Assembly (NCBI GenBank): GCA_004794785.1 | Contig: SJOL01006407.1 | Location: forward strand, 335,694 to 399,693 | DNA: 64,000 bases | DNA from: Opisthorchis felineus | Taxonomy: Eukaryota; Platyhelminthes; Trematoda; Opisthorchiida; Opisthorchiidae | Reading direction: 5' to 3' | Part shown: in pieces, positions 12,291 through 23,770 of the stretch | Layout of the letters: every line of letters starts with the position of its first letter | Position numbering within the stretch: position 1 is the stretch's first letter | Position numbers and translations under genes: made by a program | The notes under the pieces: generated by a model | Databases searched by the model: none | Seen by the model: only the letters and a program-made list of their open reading frames with translations | Told to the model about the DNA's origin: nothing

Positions 12291-15200
12291 TTTGTATGTA
12301 TTCTACAGCCAACTGGATGCAGTACAACATCAAGAGAGATTTCTCCGAAGCAGAATGGGCAACGTGCTTTTATTACATACATATCTCACATATCACCTAA
12401 GGTCGTGTTAGCCCCATATGCATCAGCATACTTTGTCAACCCACGTAATCATGATCTGTCGATGGTTAGCTGAAGACTGGAATTAGTGAAATGTGTTAAT
12501 AAATCCGTGCTAAGACGGAGATATACTTACATACGTGTGTTCCATACTTGTTGTGAGTGCAAGACGGTTATGTCATAAGAACAACAGAATAACTGAGTTC
12601 CTACAAGTAAATTACTGTCCTAATTTGCCACCGAAATTCCCATTTGAATTACAAAGGATGAAGGCCTGTATATTCTACTTTTTTCAGCACGTGAAACGTA
12701 AACGGAAGAGAATCGTTCTATGCTGCGCTTTCTACTTTATCTCAATCTCTGCCCTGAATTTTGTGTCGGACGCCATAAATAGAACTCGACACATGCACTT
12801 CAGATTCGTTCAGAGACAGATTCAAAAGCAGTGAATGCAGTTCATTAAGATTGACCTTTTGGATGTTGGTTGATAAAGTGTATTTTGTTACCATTTATGG
12901 TATTATTGATCAGACCTGGTTTCTGATGAAGGTCAAATTGGCATTTTGCAAAATAAAGCACGCTGTTCTTCGAAAGGTCTCGTCTTTACCTACTGTCGTT
13001 ACACACCTAAGGTAGACGTCTCTGGTACGATGGTTGCGGCTTTTTCTCAAAGTAGTATTACTGAGACAGCGAGAGCAGAAAAACAAAACATTACCTCCTT
13101 TTTTGATAATTTTCGAAAGCAAAAATACGCCAAGTTTACTGTTCTGTTCAGCGGAAAAAACAGAAATTCCATAGAAAAACAACAGTAATTAACGACAAAG
13201 CAGGAAAATGGGTCAGATTCCCTGCTCGGTATTTATGGAGATTTTTATGTCATCGATTAAATAGATTGTGAAATAAACCCGATAGTTTATGTTTCATACG
13301 AATTTTATTAACATTGCTTTCCCGCTACAACGGTTCGAGTGCAAAATTAGTGACAGTGAAATCGTTTTGGCATAAATTTGCAATAAAAATAACAGGGCTA
13401 GTAGGACACCAATATTGTTTCGGAAAAGAAATGTATCAGTGGGTTGCTTAAGGAATAAGAGAACCCTGATGTGTTCACTTGAACAGCGGAACAAATACCT
13501 GCAACTTAATAATAGTACTTTTTTGGTTTATGGAGATCGCAGTAAATACCCTGTTTGCATTGGGTGCATATAGGTATAGTGTTTCTTCAAACCTGACATT
13601 TTCTAAACCGGAGTTATTGCGAATTCAGCCGTGAGATTGACTTCCGGGGTGGTAGGCGCCAGTTCTCGATTCGTTAAGACAGTTTCTGATGACCTATGGA
13701 ACCTCCTGATGGCCAAGATTATGCACATTTTCAAATTTTGTAGCAGTGAGACGGAATGTTGACTCTCTACTTCCGGCAGGCATACTCCCAATCTTAGAGG
13801 ACAATTGTGTGCAAACCAACTATTCAACATCACCAGAATACGTCCCTGCCGAAGGTACATAATGTCAGCACTTCATTCGCCTTGAGCTTGTGATAGTTCC
13901 TGAGTTTGGCAAGGCTCCGTGTTTAAGATGCAAGCTTACTGAAATGGAGGTCAATAATTTCAAACTAACCCTGGCATCTGGTCCGCCCCACGCTCTTTTA
14001 ACGTGACACTTTGTTGCATCGTTGTATGCTTGCCTCCAGATGAAGGCAGCTCAAGTATGTCAGGTTCCTCCTAGACAAGGAGCAACGTCTTTTATCGTTG
14101 TTCACTGCGCCGTGTCCAAGAGTGTCAATGGTCTTTGACAAGTATGCCTGAGAGAATTTTCTCCTATTTACAATGGTTTATAAAAGGATTTTGCTTGGCT
14201 TACTAGTTTTCTACCACTGAACCTGTCCTTCTAAAATAAACGTTTCCAGTTGGTTCCCAAGGGGAGAATAGTGTGTCAAGAATTGACCGGATCCCTAAAA
14301 AATTCATTATTTTGTCTATTTTAACCTAAATAAATTTTTTTTTGATCAAGGGCATTTTAAAATATTGCTTTGAGTTCTCTAGAGAACCCCTCGGAGATGG
14401 GAAGATTTAATCGTGGATGCAGGTGACGCGCAAAACAGCTAGCTGTTGCAGAATGATCACCTTAACATGGGCACAATAACTCTCACAAGTTTATCCGAAA
14501 GAAAAGTAGCTTTTGCTAACTATTTTTCAATTATTTTCTAGAAAACCAGCAACCAGCACATCTCTTGCTCGCGTTTTCCAAAAGTAAAGACTTTTTACCC
14601 GCGGTGGTGGCGTGCGTAATAATCAATAGCCCTTCATATTTGGTTGTACTTGCTCGGATAGTAGATAAATGGGCAATTATAGGGATGAAAAATAATTGAG
14701 TAAAATGTTTAACTCAAATTATGTGCGATTCAAGAATAAGATGGTTTATTACCACTGCAGAATATATAAGGATTCCATCTTATTTTAAAACCTATGCTAA
14801 TTTATACAAGACGGTTGAGTGGAAGCACGCCTATGGCCAATAAGCTTTTAACTGATATTGTCAGTAGATGTTCGCAGATGAACTACGCTTTTGGCTGCTG
14901 GGCAGATGGCGATCAATCTGTTTACCGAGCTTAGCAATTAACTTATTAAATTTCATCAGCAAAGTCATTAGTGCGGTTGAGAGGTGGCTTTTTCAAGACT
15001 GACGGCGAGAGCTTTACAGGCTAATGTCAAGCTCGGACAATTGCAGCATCCTTCATCAACGGTAAAAAAGTGGATAAAAGCGAAATGACTCTGATCACAT
15101 GTCAGCGCAGTTCACATGCACTTACTTCCGGAGTTGGTTTTGCCTTTGCTTGGGATGTGAAAAGGTCCTAAGACCTGTGTGGCCGGAATATTTGAATGTC

Positions 15201-16726
15201 CTAAGCGATTAATAGGGACATCAGCATCTGCCAGTATTCAGCATGTGAATTCCATCATTAGGATCGATAGGATGCTGGTGCAAGTCGGCTTCAAAGACCT
15301 CGGTAAATAGGACTTCCTAATTTGAATTTGATCCCGAACACTCAACTCCTTTTGAGACTCATTAGGTTATCCCACGTAGACCAATGGCGGAGTCCATTTG
15401 CCGCATTAGGGGATGTTATATTCCCTGTAATACAAGCCAAAAACGCTGTTCGTCTATCAGCTTATAAGTTCAGCGGACAATACTCCGTCAAATGCACGTT
15501 AAGCGGCAATCCAACTACTGAATTTTGCTTGCCTACAGGACTACAAATTTGGTACGCAACAAATGTCGTTCTTAAGGGTTACTCAAATAGAAAACCGGTT
15601 TGGGTGATGTCACGTCGTAAGGTTCCCAATTACTTCAACTGAGTAATTATGGTGTAAGCGGACATAAGATTACTCATTACTAAGCAAGCATCGTTTTGTT
15701 GAAGGAAAGCATTTTCATTCATTTCGCATTTGTCGGACCAAAATGGATGCCTTTTATTTTGCAGAGCGTGAGATATTTGGACTAATCCGGAAGTATTACT
15801 AATATCAGTAGTGGCAACAAAATTCCGACCATGAATCAGCAGTAAGAAAAGTTCCCAGCAGGCCGTTTGCATATACCAACTGTGAAACACCATATGATAG
15901 CCTTCAGTAGCAGTAAATCATCAGAATTATCGCATTATCGGGTGTCAAAAAGTGAAAACAGTTAGGAGGCTCGCTTGGATCTATACAGGCCTTTATTGTG
16001 GCTCGTCATTCGAAGTAGACTTAGGAAAATTCCGTGATTCTCATTGAAAGCATGGACGTTCATACTCAAAACATTTGAAGAAGGGACGTTACCCAGTTTT
16101 GGGATTTTGTTCCCCCTAATATGGGTAGCTCACTTGGGGTTTTTAGCTTACGCAATTTTAGTGAGACAAGATCAGTGCAAGGAAACGATCTGTGTTACAC
16201 AGAATGGCTGAACCGCCAAGCTTATTTGACAGCTATTTTCTGGAATACAGAGAAGTCTGTTAATCTTGTTTGGATTCATACCTATACGTTAGGTATCTAG
16301 GTCACTGATTCTGGTCCATTTGCCATAGAAGATAACGCAGTGAAGTAAAAGTGTTTACGCAATTTGGCCATCACAATGGCTTTTTTGCATGTTAAGATGC
16401 AAAAATGTTTACTCTGCCCACCATTATTTCGTTTTTTCAAGGCTAACTGCGTCTTCTGGATTGGAACTCCTCGCTTTTCCCTACTCTGATCGTTACAACA
16501 AATCCAGATTGGCGTTTAAGTTGTTAAACTTTGTGTATTGCATTAACAGTACCAGTGTAACTAGTTTCATTGGTTACACCAGTGCCAAAGATACAAGGGC
16601 TAGTAAGATTTTGCAGACAGAACGCCGATGAGCCCTGCCAGATTCATTGACGGGTCATAGGTGAAGTGAAGTGGGAATTGTCTCTGCAATGGAACATAAT
16701 CTTTTTCTAGACGTAGCACATTGCAC
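12291..16726. other. No supported gene
   Basis: Several open frames of 64-106 codons occur (for example 12535-12834 and 15322-15642). None shows a domain I recognise, and none is bounded by a matched acceptor and donor that I would trust. I see no further repeat of the hammerhead family here. Confidence 0.45.
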
Positions 16727-16748
16727 AAAAGGTTGTTGAGCAATCTTT

Positions 16749-16789
16749 GACAGGCAACGACCGGTTTCACCCTTCTTGAGGATCATCAG
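16749..16789 (-). ncRNA. Hammerhead ribozyme core R2a, both core strings intact
   Basis: On the minus strand CTGATGA (16789-16783) and GAAAC (16768-16764) are both intact, and a GTC cleavage triplet follows (16751-16749). Stem II is short: CCT pairs with AGG around loop CAAGA. Stem III would be only an AC/GT-type pairing, as in the minimal hammerheads described from Penelope-like elements and retrozymes. This is the best candidate in the window for residual self-cleavage, though the weak stem II argues for low activity. Confidence 0.55.
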
Positions 16790-17043
16790 GTAAGCTTGTT
16801 CCCCGAGTTACCGTCAAACTGATGTTCTACTTGGACCCAAATTGGACAGATTTCGTCAACTACCCTTATTTGCGCAATAATTTAGGCCTTCACAAACGAC
16901 TCAACTGAATCTAGCTGAATATCTCGTTTGTGGTTTTCCACTTCCACCTAATGTGCTACACCAGGCTGCCTCATGTTTCAGGTGGTGTGATATTTGAGTC
17001 TATAGATTTAATACAGTGCTCATGAGGCTGCCAAACTTTCTTC

Positions 17044-17084
17044 GACAGCCCACGATCGGTTTCTCTCTTTTTATGGCCCATCAG
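17044..17084 (-). ncRNA. Hammerhead ribozyme core R2b, eroded
   Basis: On the minus strand the first core string reads CTGATGG, with the last base changed from the required A. GAAAC is intact and the GTC triplet is at 17046-17044. Stem II has lost most of its pairing. It is recognisable mainly from its position 295 bases from R2a and from the flanking sequence shared with other copies. Confidence 0.5.
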
Positions 17085-17105
17085 ATAGGTATAGCAAGTC
17101 CTGTT

Positions 17106-19479
17106 GAAGTAAACTATTATAAAGGGGAGATTCGGCTGGTTCCAGCTGTGTTTTTCGACCAAACTAAATTCGCGTGAAAATGAGGAGCATAATTATTTTC
17201 ACGCCTCGGCCCTACTTCCTCGGGTTTAGGCGGGACGAAGCTGGTTGACAAGCAACCCACTGCCAAGAGTGGGCGGCTTTACCAGTTGTTCCTGAGCTAT
17301 CGTTGGCAAAGTTGGATATGACGGACAAATTCGCTGTATTCGTCCGCCAGTCATGCATGCGTGAACGCAACTGAACGTTGTGGACAAACCCACGATTACG
17401 GAATGGTTGTAAAAAGTCTGTGGTTCTCGCGAAGTTCAGCTAGAAGGTAGAACACTTTTTAATTACAAGGGCAACTCATTTCCTTCAATTCACACTAAAT
17501 GAGGGAAAAGCGAAGTATTTTGTAAATGTAAACCAGCCCACTTTTCTGGAATATTTACACCAGGCTGAATGCAGCCAGTTGGAATACTTTACTGAGAAAG
17601 CATCTTTAAAGCAGAAGGCAAATGAACCGAACGGTGGGATTCAGTACTGCGTTCGCGCGACAAAACACAGTTTGCAATGGCGTGCACACATGGCGCGAAA
17701 AGTTCGCACGTCTTCCATAATTCCATAGCTTCGAGAAGGTGAATGGGAAGGTCTAGGAAACCGTTTTATGCCATATAAACCGAAAACAGTAATGAATGAC
17801 ATCGCAAATGAAGTATATCTTCAGAGGAGTTTAATCCTTGTTGTATAAGTACGGAACCAAAGTGTTAACACTGCAAGAAATATATGAATTGGTAGTGGAA
17901 TTGGCGAACGTCTGAAAAGTTTTGAAAATTTTAGGCAGTACTAAAAATATCTCTTACCAACACAATGACCAGATCACGCAAAAATACTTTTTCAGTTCTG
18001 CTTACCACATACCCGAATTTTCGGTCTATTGGTTGGACAGACGAGTTGTGCTAGGCATTCGTGACTGAGGCCGTCGTCACTCACGTCTGTGTCTAGTAGT
18101 GAACATAGACGGACGGGTTATAACCATCTTTCTGGTTGCCCTCGCCAGAGATTAGGCAAAGTACAGTTCACCGCATTTAAGCAAGATTCTTTGAAATAGT
18201 TCGGTCCAGTTTCGCAACCATGAAGGTAGGTCGACAGCTAAAATGCTACCCAAAAAGCAAAACTAGTTTGACTTTTGGAGTGTGCGCCTTTCTCGCTAAG
18301 AAGTGCAAATTTTCACACGTCTGCCACCTTGATCCAAGTAGATGGCAGTGCGACACTTAGGAAGTGTATTTGGTCACTTGGGTGTACCAGAATGTTCTCA
18401 GTAGTTCGCAGTTGGTGAATGTCACTCCATTACATCCCTTGAACACAACAGTAGACATCAAGTTCAGTCCTTCTGTTTCCCTTAAGTCTACTTCTTTGCG
18501 GACTCTAGGTATGGCTCAGAAGTACAGTTACTAAGCTTTTAAATAATGGCTTGAAAATATCAGCTGACTTCTGCCTTGACCCAGTTTTGAAGTCGGTAAC
18601 TTAGTGTTCACGGACTGCTATGGCTCATTGCGTAAATGCCCTATGAAATGTGTATTTTATCGCTTTATGCCATCAATATTTGTTCTTGGCGTTGGTTATC
18701 TTATCTTCTGAGGTAGGCATCAGATATACGCGTCTAACGTTCTGCTTTGGGAGCATAAAAATCCCGGGTGACTAGTTCATGAACGGACGTGCGTTCTCCA
18801 AAATATCCAAGAGACTTTGAGGTCGTGGAGATTTCACTAATTTAACACACCCTAAATGTGCTTGGGGTTTCGTGGTCGTGGTAAATCAGCCTTATATTGG
18901 ACTTGAACTACCTGACTGGTATTTCGGAATGTTTCACATGTCAGACAATATCTACTCATTTTGTAATATATTTAAATTTCGACTAAATCCATAAACTTAG
19001 TGTGAAAAATGGGGTTCTGCAAATCCGGAGTTAGCTTGCTTCTAATGAGCCGTTCAAATGTGTGAAGGTGAATATGATCAAAGAAGTCGTCAAAAATTCA
19101 GTCATCTAGGGCGCTTTACCTACAAATAGATACGTAACCGTGCAAAAGACGCATGTTACGTAAGCCCTTCGAGCAGCGTACCATGAAAAATCTTCAAACT
19201 ATCTCTGGATATCCCGATAGTTTTCAAACTAGACAGATTTATAGTGAAGCATTTTGTACATTACAACAAACTGCTACCACCAAGCGATTAAGTCTGTTGA
19301 CGATTGCAACGTCGCCTACAAAGCGTAGAGTGGCGAATAACGAAAGTTATGTATCAGTCGGCAAGGGGACACAGGAACCAAACGAGCCCAGCGAATTAGC
19401 CAATAATTTGGTCGTTGCCTTACATGCATTGCAGAGAAAAATATTCTTGCCTAGACCTGGACAAATGAATTTTGTATAT
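17106..19479. other. No supported gene
   Basis: Nothing convincing. The frame at 19153-19482 (about 109 codons) begins just upstream of hammerhead repeat R3 and ends at its edge. It has no recognisable domain, and I cannot decide whether it is real. Confidence 0.4.
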
Positions 19480-19790
19480 TAATTTGGTTTCCACCGGAGG
19501 CTCAAGCGCAGCTCTCTTTTACAACATTCTTCAAGTGAATGGTCTGCATAAAGGCCGACTCATATTTCGGTTGGTACGATGCTCGAGATATCGCAGTATT
19601 TGCTCATAAATGGAACCACTCACAAGGTTGCTGAAAAATGTTTGCCCCAAGAAGGGTGAAGCCACTCGTGGGCTTTCTAAGACTCTGTGTCCAAGGATAA
19701 CACAAGGTTTAAGGAAATTCGAGGACTGTGACTACTTCATGAATCTAATAAGGGTGAAACCAGTTGTGGGTCGGAATCAGTGATAGCTGA
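19480..19790. mobile_element. Hammerhead repeat copy R3, inverted composite
   Basis: The left part (about 19480-19640) is in the minus orientation: the aatttggtttccacc start, ttggtacgatgctcgagatatcg near 19572 and cactcacaaggttgctg near 19619. The right part (about 19645-19790) switches to the plus orientation and holds two decayed cores: ccccaagaagggtgaagcc at 19645-19663, then a second one whose GAAAC lies at 19756-19760. Both lack an intact CTGATGA. Copy R5 shows a similar minus-then-plus switch, so the inverted form may have arisen before spreading. Confidence 0.5.
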
Positions 19791-22065
19791 GTCACCGGGG
19801 GTGGGCGATGAGTTTCCGCGAGCTAGGCCAGTGCATCCACCCGAAACGCTGATCAGAAATACTGCCTTATGACAATCTGACACGACAGGCAATTTTGGTT
19901 TGCATGGCTTTGACCAGCGTGCTCTCGGCGAACAACAGTCTGATGATCAAAACAATAACTTAGTCACTTTTGTCGTGATAGCTTTAACCTGATTTTTGAT
20001 GTTATCTTATTTTATTCTTTTTTTCCTACGAAATTCGGAGCTTCATCAAAGTTTACTTTGAATTTTCTTGCGCAGGAATAGGAATAGCTTCTCTTCTGAA
20101 TGTCGGGAATCCGTGTGCTCGCAAGGAATCCCAAACGTCATGAGTTCTACAGATGGTTATATTCCACAGAAGTCTTTTACTTGAATTTTCTTCACATTTA
20201 AATGCAGGCTAAATATTGAGATTGCCCGTCCAAGCACTCCGATGCCCTCACGTTGGTTCATTTGTTCTGCTGGGACATCTGGAATGGAACTTCGAAGTTG
20301 TCCTACTTCTTTCGCATTACACTTACTGTCAGCAGAAGCCTTGTAGTTAGATAATGGTTAGCAGTCAATGTTGTAGGCATTCGGTGTATGTATCTTGCCA
20401 CCCTAACAGTCTGAGGCAAACCAGGATTAGCAAACGTATCTTACAAACTCACCTTCGTGGTACGTCTATGGCACTGTTATGGGTGAAGCGCTTGTACTGG
20501 TAAGTATTCGGTCAAAATATAACCTACCTAGGTCGTGGTCGAAACTGCGGAAACTAGGAAGGTAATTCTCCCCGACTCTCCGACTTCTCAAGTTAAACAC
20601 CAATTCTGCTTGCGCATTCAGATCTTTGGGGGTAGAACCAAATCCGTTTAGTATAAGATTTAAAGATCTCAATAAATGCCTCAATCTCTTAACAACTGAC
20701 TATCAAAACTATCTCGACTTTATGCATCTTTGAACTCCACATACTTTTACCGTGAGCAGCAAAACAAACTTAAATTTGGATTCGGATACAGAAAACTTCA
20801 AATGTTGAAACCTTCATTTCCTCTTGCAAACGACACGCTGAGGAACCGGTTTGCACTATACAGCTATTTTCTTTTTATTAAGGTTCATCAACTGTGAGTC
20901 GCATGCAATCTTCGGAAGTAGTGGATCCGGATGGTAGCTACGTACCCAACCGTTTTTCTTAAAATGGTTGTTCAGTAATGTGATTCATCAACGCCAAGAT
21001 AGAATACGAAAACTTTCTAGGCAGCACAGGCATAACACAGAAACATGCTTCCAGTTGAACACTTATTAGCTTGGTTCCATATTTATCGATGTCTTTCCTC
21101 AAAGTGTTTTTATGGAAACTAAAGTAGGTGCAAAATGGACGCAATTAAATCTGTGAAGAAAAGAGAGTAAAATCCGGAAAGAACTCAGGAAAAAGTCACA
21201 TGTAGATAAAATAGAAACCGAAACTGAGTTAACAGCACTGCAGCCTGGTCTGACCGCATAAAATTTCACATACACAACCATAGAGAAAGACACACTGTAA
21301 ATAATAGGAATCAGCCAGCAGAATCAGTGAAGTGGTGAAGTACAGTGTTTACAACCCTACCGTATGTTTCTTACCTGAACTAATGTGTATCAGTGTTCCC
21401 TGGTACCTTGTCTCATCACATGGAAATACCGGACGGAATTAGTGGAACTTGTGATAGAATATAGTGCACCACACAAGTGGAAAATGATAAAATCGGTAAA
21501 TCATTGTCCTGCGATCTCATCAGAACCTGAGCCAACAAAATTGGTGCGTAGGATATCCAAAAACAGTAGCGGTTCATTAGTGACATCGTTTGTTGTTGAA
21601 TGCCAGTCGTTATGTTATTCCATGTTCGCGACCAGATGCGAAAATCACATGTAAACATATAGCATGTGTTACCATCAGCATGTTACTCTTGACAATGCAA
21701 CGCTCATAACGACGATCAGCATCTTGAGTTGCATTAATTATTGCATATCTTGACAATATCTACAAAAGCCCCATCATGTTCTCGTTTTGGTGTGAAACGT
21801 AAAATGTTGACCTTTTCTTACCTACTGTTTCTGAATGATGGTTACACCAGGACACAAACATATTTGTGTATTTTTTGCTCCGTCAAAAAGGACAACTAAA
21901 GGCCGCCAACATCTAACTTCAAAAGCGATGTGACTGTACTATGTGGTGAGCGCAAAATTTGTTTCCCACCTGAGAAATTAGTTTGAAAATTCATATTTCT
22001 AATATTTTTAATGGCTCAAAATATTGGTAGCTCGGATGAATTTATTGGTTGTTGATCAGGGACAT
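19791..22065. other. No supported gene
   Basis: Short frames only (64-90 codons), several of them overlapping on opposite strands (for example 21385-21654 and 21416-21658). None has a domain I recognise. No repeat family detected. Confidence 0.4.
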
Positions 22066-22142
22066 TATGATGGTAAATGACTTGGCAAATGACTTGCAGA
22101 ACTTTCGTCAACCTGGTCGTTGGCTTGTTCGCTGGGCAATTT

Positions 22143-22183
22143 GATTGCAAACGTTTCATCACCAATCGAGGTGACATCATCAG
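22143..22183 (-). ncRNA. Hammerhead-like motif in the Penelope-like tail
   Basis: On the minus strand CTGATGA (22183-22177) is followed by a stem GTCACC/GGTGAT around loop TCGATT, then GAAAC (22157-22153). The end reads ATC where the second copy (28535) has GTC. Penelope-like elements are known to carry minimal hammerhead ribozymes in their terminal repeats, and this motif lies where one is expected. The C-A mismatch made by ATC in stem III and an unpaired U after CTGATGA suggest weak or no activity. I could not find a convincing helix I. Confidence 0.55.
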
Positions 22184-22451
22184 TGCGTTATTGGGGAGCT
22201 TAGTGGTGCGTAGCGGTGGGTTGGTGGTTGTGCGTTGAGTAGTGTTGCGTGTGTGTTAATATACGTGCTGTTAGCTGGGGCTGACCTTTGATCGCGATTA
22301 GTTGTTCGGCCGAGCGGTTCCATTGGTTGCTCCGTTATCTTGTGTCCTCATTCGACGATGCCCATGTGACCTTTGAGCTTGGCATCCCCTGTCGTCGTAC
22401 CCCGGTCGATGCTGGAGTGACCTTTCCGCTTGGCCCTTCCGAGTTCCGGCT

Positions 22452-22838
22452 TTATTTATCCGACTCCAAGGAGTTCCTTGTTTCTTTGTTTGCGACTCCA
22501 ATATTTGGTTCTCCTTGAGTATTCCGGTTGAGATGTTGGTCCTTTTCCCGTAGAGGCGCGTAAATTGGATCCAGTTCGATGCACCGGTTGATCGAATCCG
22601 CCGTGGAGTACCATGCTTCCAGAAATTCTCTTCCGTGTCTCCTGTCTCCTTGTGCCAAAATTTTCGCATTTTCCAGATTGAATTTGTGGCCCTCTTGGTC
22701 TTCGTGTATGGATATCAAGGATAGGGGGGCATGTCTCCTGACGGCCGCCTTGTGTTTCTTTATTCGTGTGCCTAATTTCCTCCCAGTTTGTCCAACGTAG
22801 AATTTGTTGCAGTTGTTGCAGTTGATTTGGTGTATCAC
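22452..22838 (-). pseudogene. GIY-YIG endonuclease fragment of a Penelope-like element
   Basis: This frame of 128 codons matches the C-terminal GIY-YIG endonuclease of Penelope-like retroelements, which nicks target DNA to prime reverse transcription. Visible landmarks: a CxxC pair (C7, C10), the YVGQTGR block at residues 14-20 (the YIG half of the signature), an Arg at 25 in LGTRIKKH, His residues at 45 and 51, and the EFLEAWYS block (71-78) with the expected catalytic Glu. The frame extends a little upstream of the first Met, to a TGA, and includes the NNVIHQI segment that corresponds to the GIY half. No reverse transcriptase is fused upstream, so I call it a truncated remnant although this piece is still open. 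Frames on the opposite strand and in the shifted frame (22298-22669) are shadows. Confidence 0.75.
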
Positions 22839-23164
22839 ATTGTTACTCTTGGTTTTGTCTCGGTTGTCTTTCGGTCAGCCTACAAGGAGACATCATCATT
22901 GCACAGTTCCTTGACCACTTTCTCTTTGCGTGCGTGCGTTTATTTAGCATTTAGAGAGTATCGGTGACCTCCCAACCTAATTGGTTAATTGGAATATGGT
23001 GTCATCCGGGATTTATCGGTTCGTTTGTAATCTGTGTTGCGCTGCGGTCTCCATTTCTTTGATTTGGTTAGTCATATCGATTCTATTTCTAGTAGTTTCT
23101 TCCTTTGCTTTAAATCATCCCTTCTCAACTTGCATTGCGTTCCTGTCTGATCTTGTCGAGATCG

Positions 23165-23770
23165 ATTGATTAGTTGCATCATCCTATTTTCCTAATGTGA
23201 CGACTGGTTAACTTGGTTCATTCTCTTGACGCCTTCTCTACGAAAACTGATGTGTCCGTTTGAATCAGGCTTTCCTGCTTCTTCCATGTGTTACTCGTCC
23301 GGTTTCTTGTGCAGTACTTATGTTTGTTGCTACCTTCTTTGGTGAAATACCACGCTTTCATGAATTCACATTATTCCTTCGTGCTTGCTTAAGAGAGTGT
23401 TCAAAAAACACCGCTTGAGTTGAATTAGTATTCTTCCTGATCTTTGTGAGTGGAGATGAAATAAAATTTATCTCGGCTTTTAGCATGTATTATGAGGAGT
23501 TTCTGAGGAGTTTCCTTCCCATTTTTCCTACTTATTGCCCCCCCCCCCGAATTCTTGAGCTGAATCCTGTATATGACATTGTTCTTCCTCATTGGATTCA
23601 GTTTACCCTTTGGGTTCGATGGTGTGATACGCAAGGTATTCGCAACCGTCTTACTGTGTTGTCGTAAGAGCCTTGCCGTCATTTCAGCAGAGTTCTTGAC
23701 GTGTGGCAATTTGACTCGTTTGCTTTCTCCGACCATGGTAAGAGGTAACAAACTGCACACTGATGGTGTC
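23165..23770 (-). mobile_element. Second, more decayed Penelope-like endonuclease copy
   Basis: Lies upstream of the first copy in the same orientation. The open part (23760-23425) is followed in shifted frames by a piece with the HESVVFH block near 23350, equivalent to the EAWYST block of the first copy. A run of 11 C (23538-23548) interrupts the coding sequence. Near 23770-23790 the minus strand reads TATATAAGG, which may be the remains of an element promoter. Confidence 0.6.
23425..23760 (-). pseudogene. Penelope-like linker and endonuclease remnant
   Basis: This frame of 111 codons begins with a block (KLPHVKNSAEMTARLLRQHS at residues 17-36) that matches the segment between the reverse transcriptase and the GIY-YIG domain in Penelope-like elements. 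It is followed by NNVIYRIQ, the GIY half of the signature. The expected CxxC and YVGQTGR blocks are missing, replaced by a Gly-rich stretch coded by the poly-C run. The STHKDQEEY end corresponds to SIHEDQEGH of the neighbouring copy. The internal deletion and frame loss after 23425 make it a pseudogene. It is clearly more eroded than the copy at 22452-22838. Confidence 0.6.

Larger units (their letters stand above)
16727..17105 (-). mobile_element. Hammerhead repeat copy R2, dimer with two cores
   Basis: Two hammerhead cores sit in the same orientation with their GTC cleavage triplets at 16749-16751 and 17044-17046, a spacing of 295 bases. The sequence between them carries the family's other landmarks: cttggacccaaattgg near 16830, tttcgtcaactac near 16850, actcaactgaatct near 16900 and gcctcatgtttcag near 16968. 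This is the clearest head-to-tail dimer in the window. Minimal hammerheads with a very short stem III are known to cleave best in dimeric RNA, and retrozymes sit in genomes as tandem copies, so the arrangement is functionally sensible. The right-hand unit is more decayed than the left-hand one. Confidence 0.65.
22070..22905 (-). mobile_element. Penelope-like element, 3' part (endonuclease to tail)
   Basis: Read on the minus strand, an endonuclease-coding piece (22838-22452) is followed by about 270 bases of untranslated tail. A hammerhead-like motif (22183-22143) comes next, then two copies of an aaatgacttg-type word near 22074-22097. The order endonuclease then hammerhead-bearing terminal repeat is the known layout of Penelope-like elements (PLEs). 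The reverse-transcriptase part expected upstream is not recognisable next to it, so the copy is 5'-truncated. The plus strand of the tail is G/T-rich (22200-22260). Confidence 0.7.

Noticed and set aside
12168..12473. Plus-strand frame of 101 codons
   Set aside because: It runs antisense through the hammerhead repeat R1 and has no domain.
21510..21540. CTGATGA-like word on the minus strand near 21520
   Set aside because: No GAAA string or stem II follows at the required distance, so it is not a hammerhead.
22288..22800. Plus-strand open frames of 73-76 codons
   Set aside because: They are antisense to the Penelope-like endonuclease and its tail.
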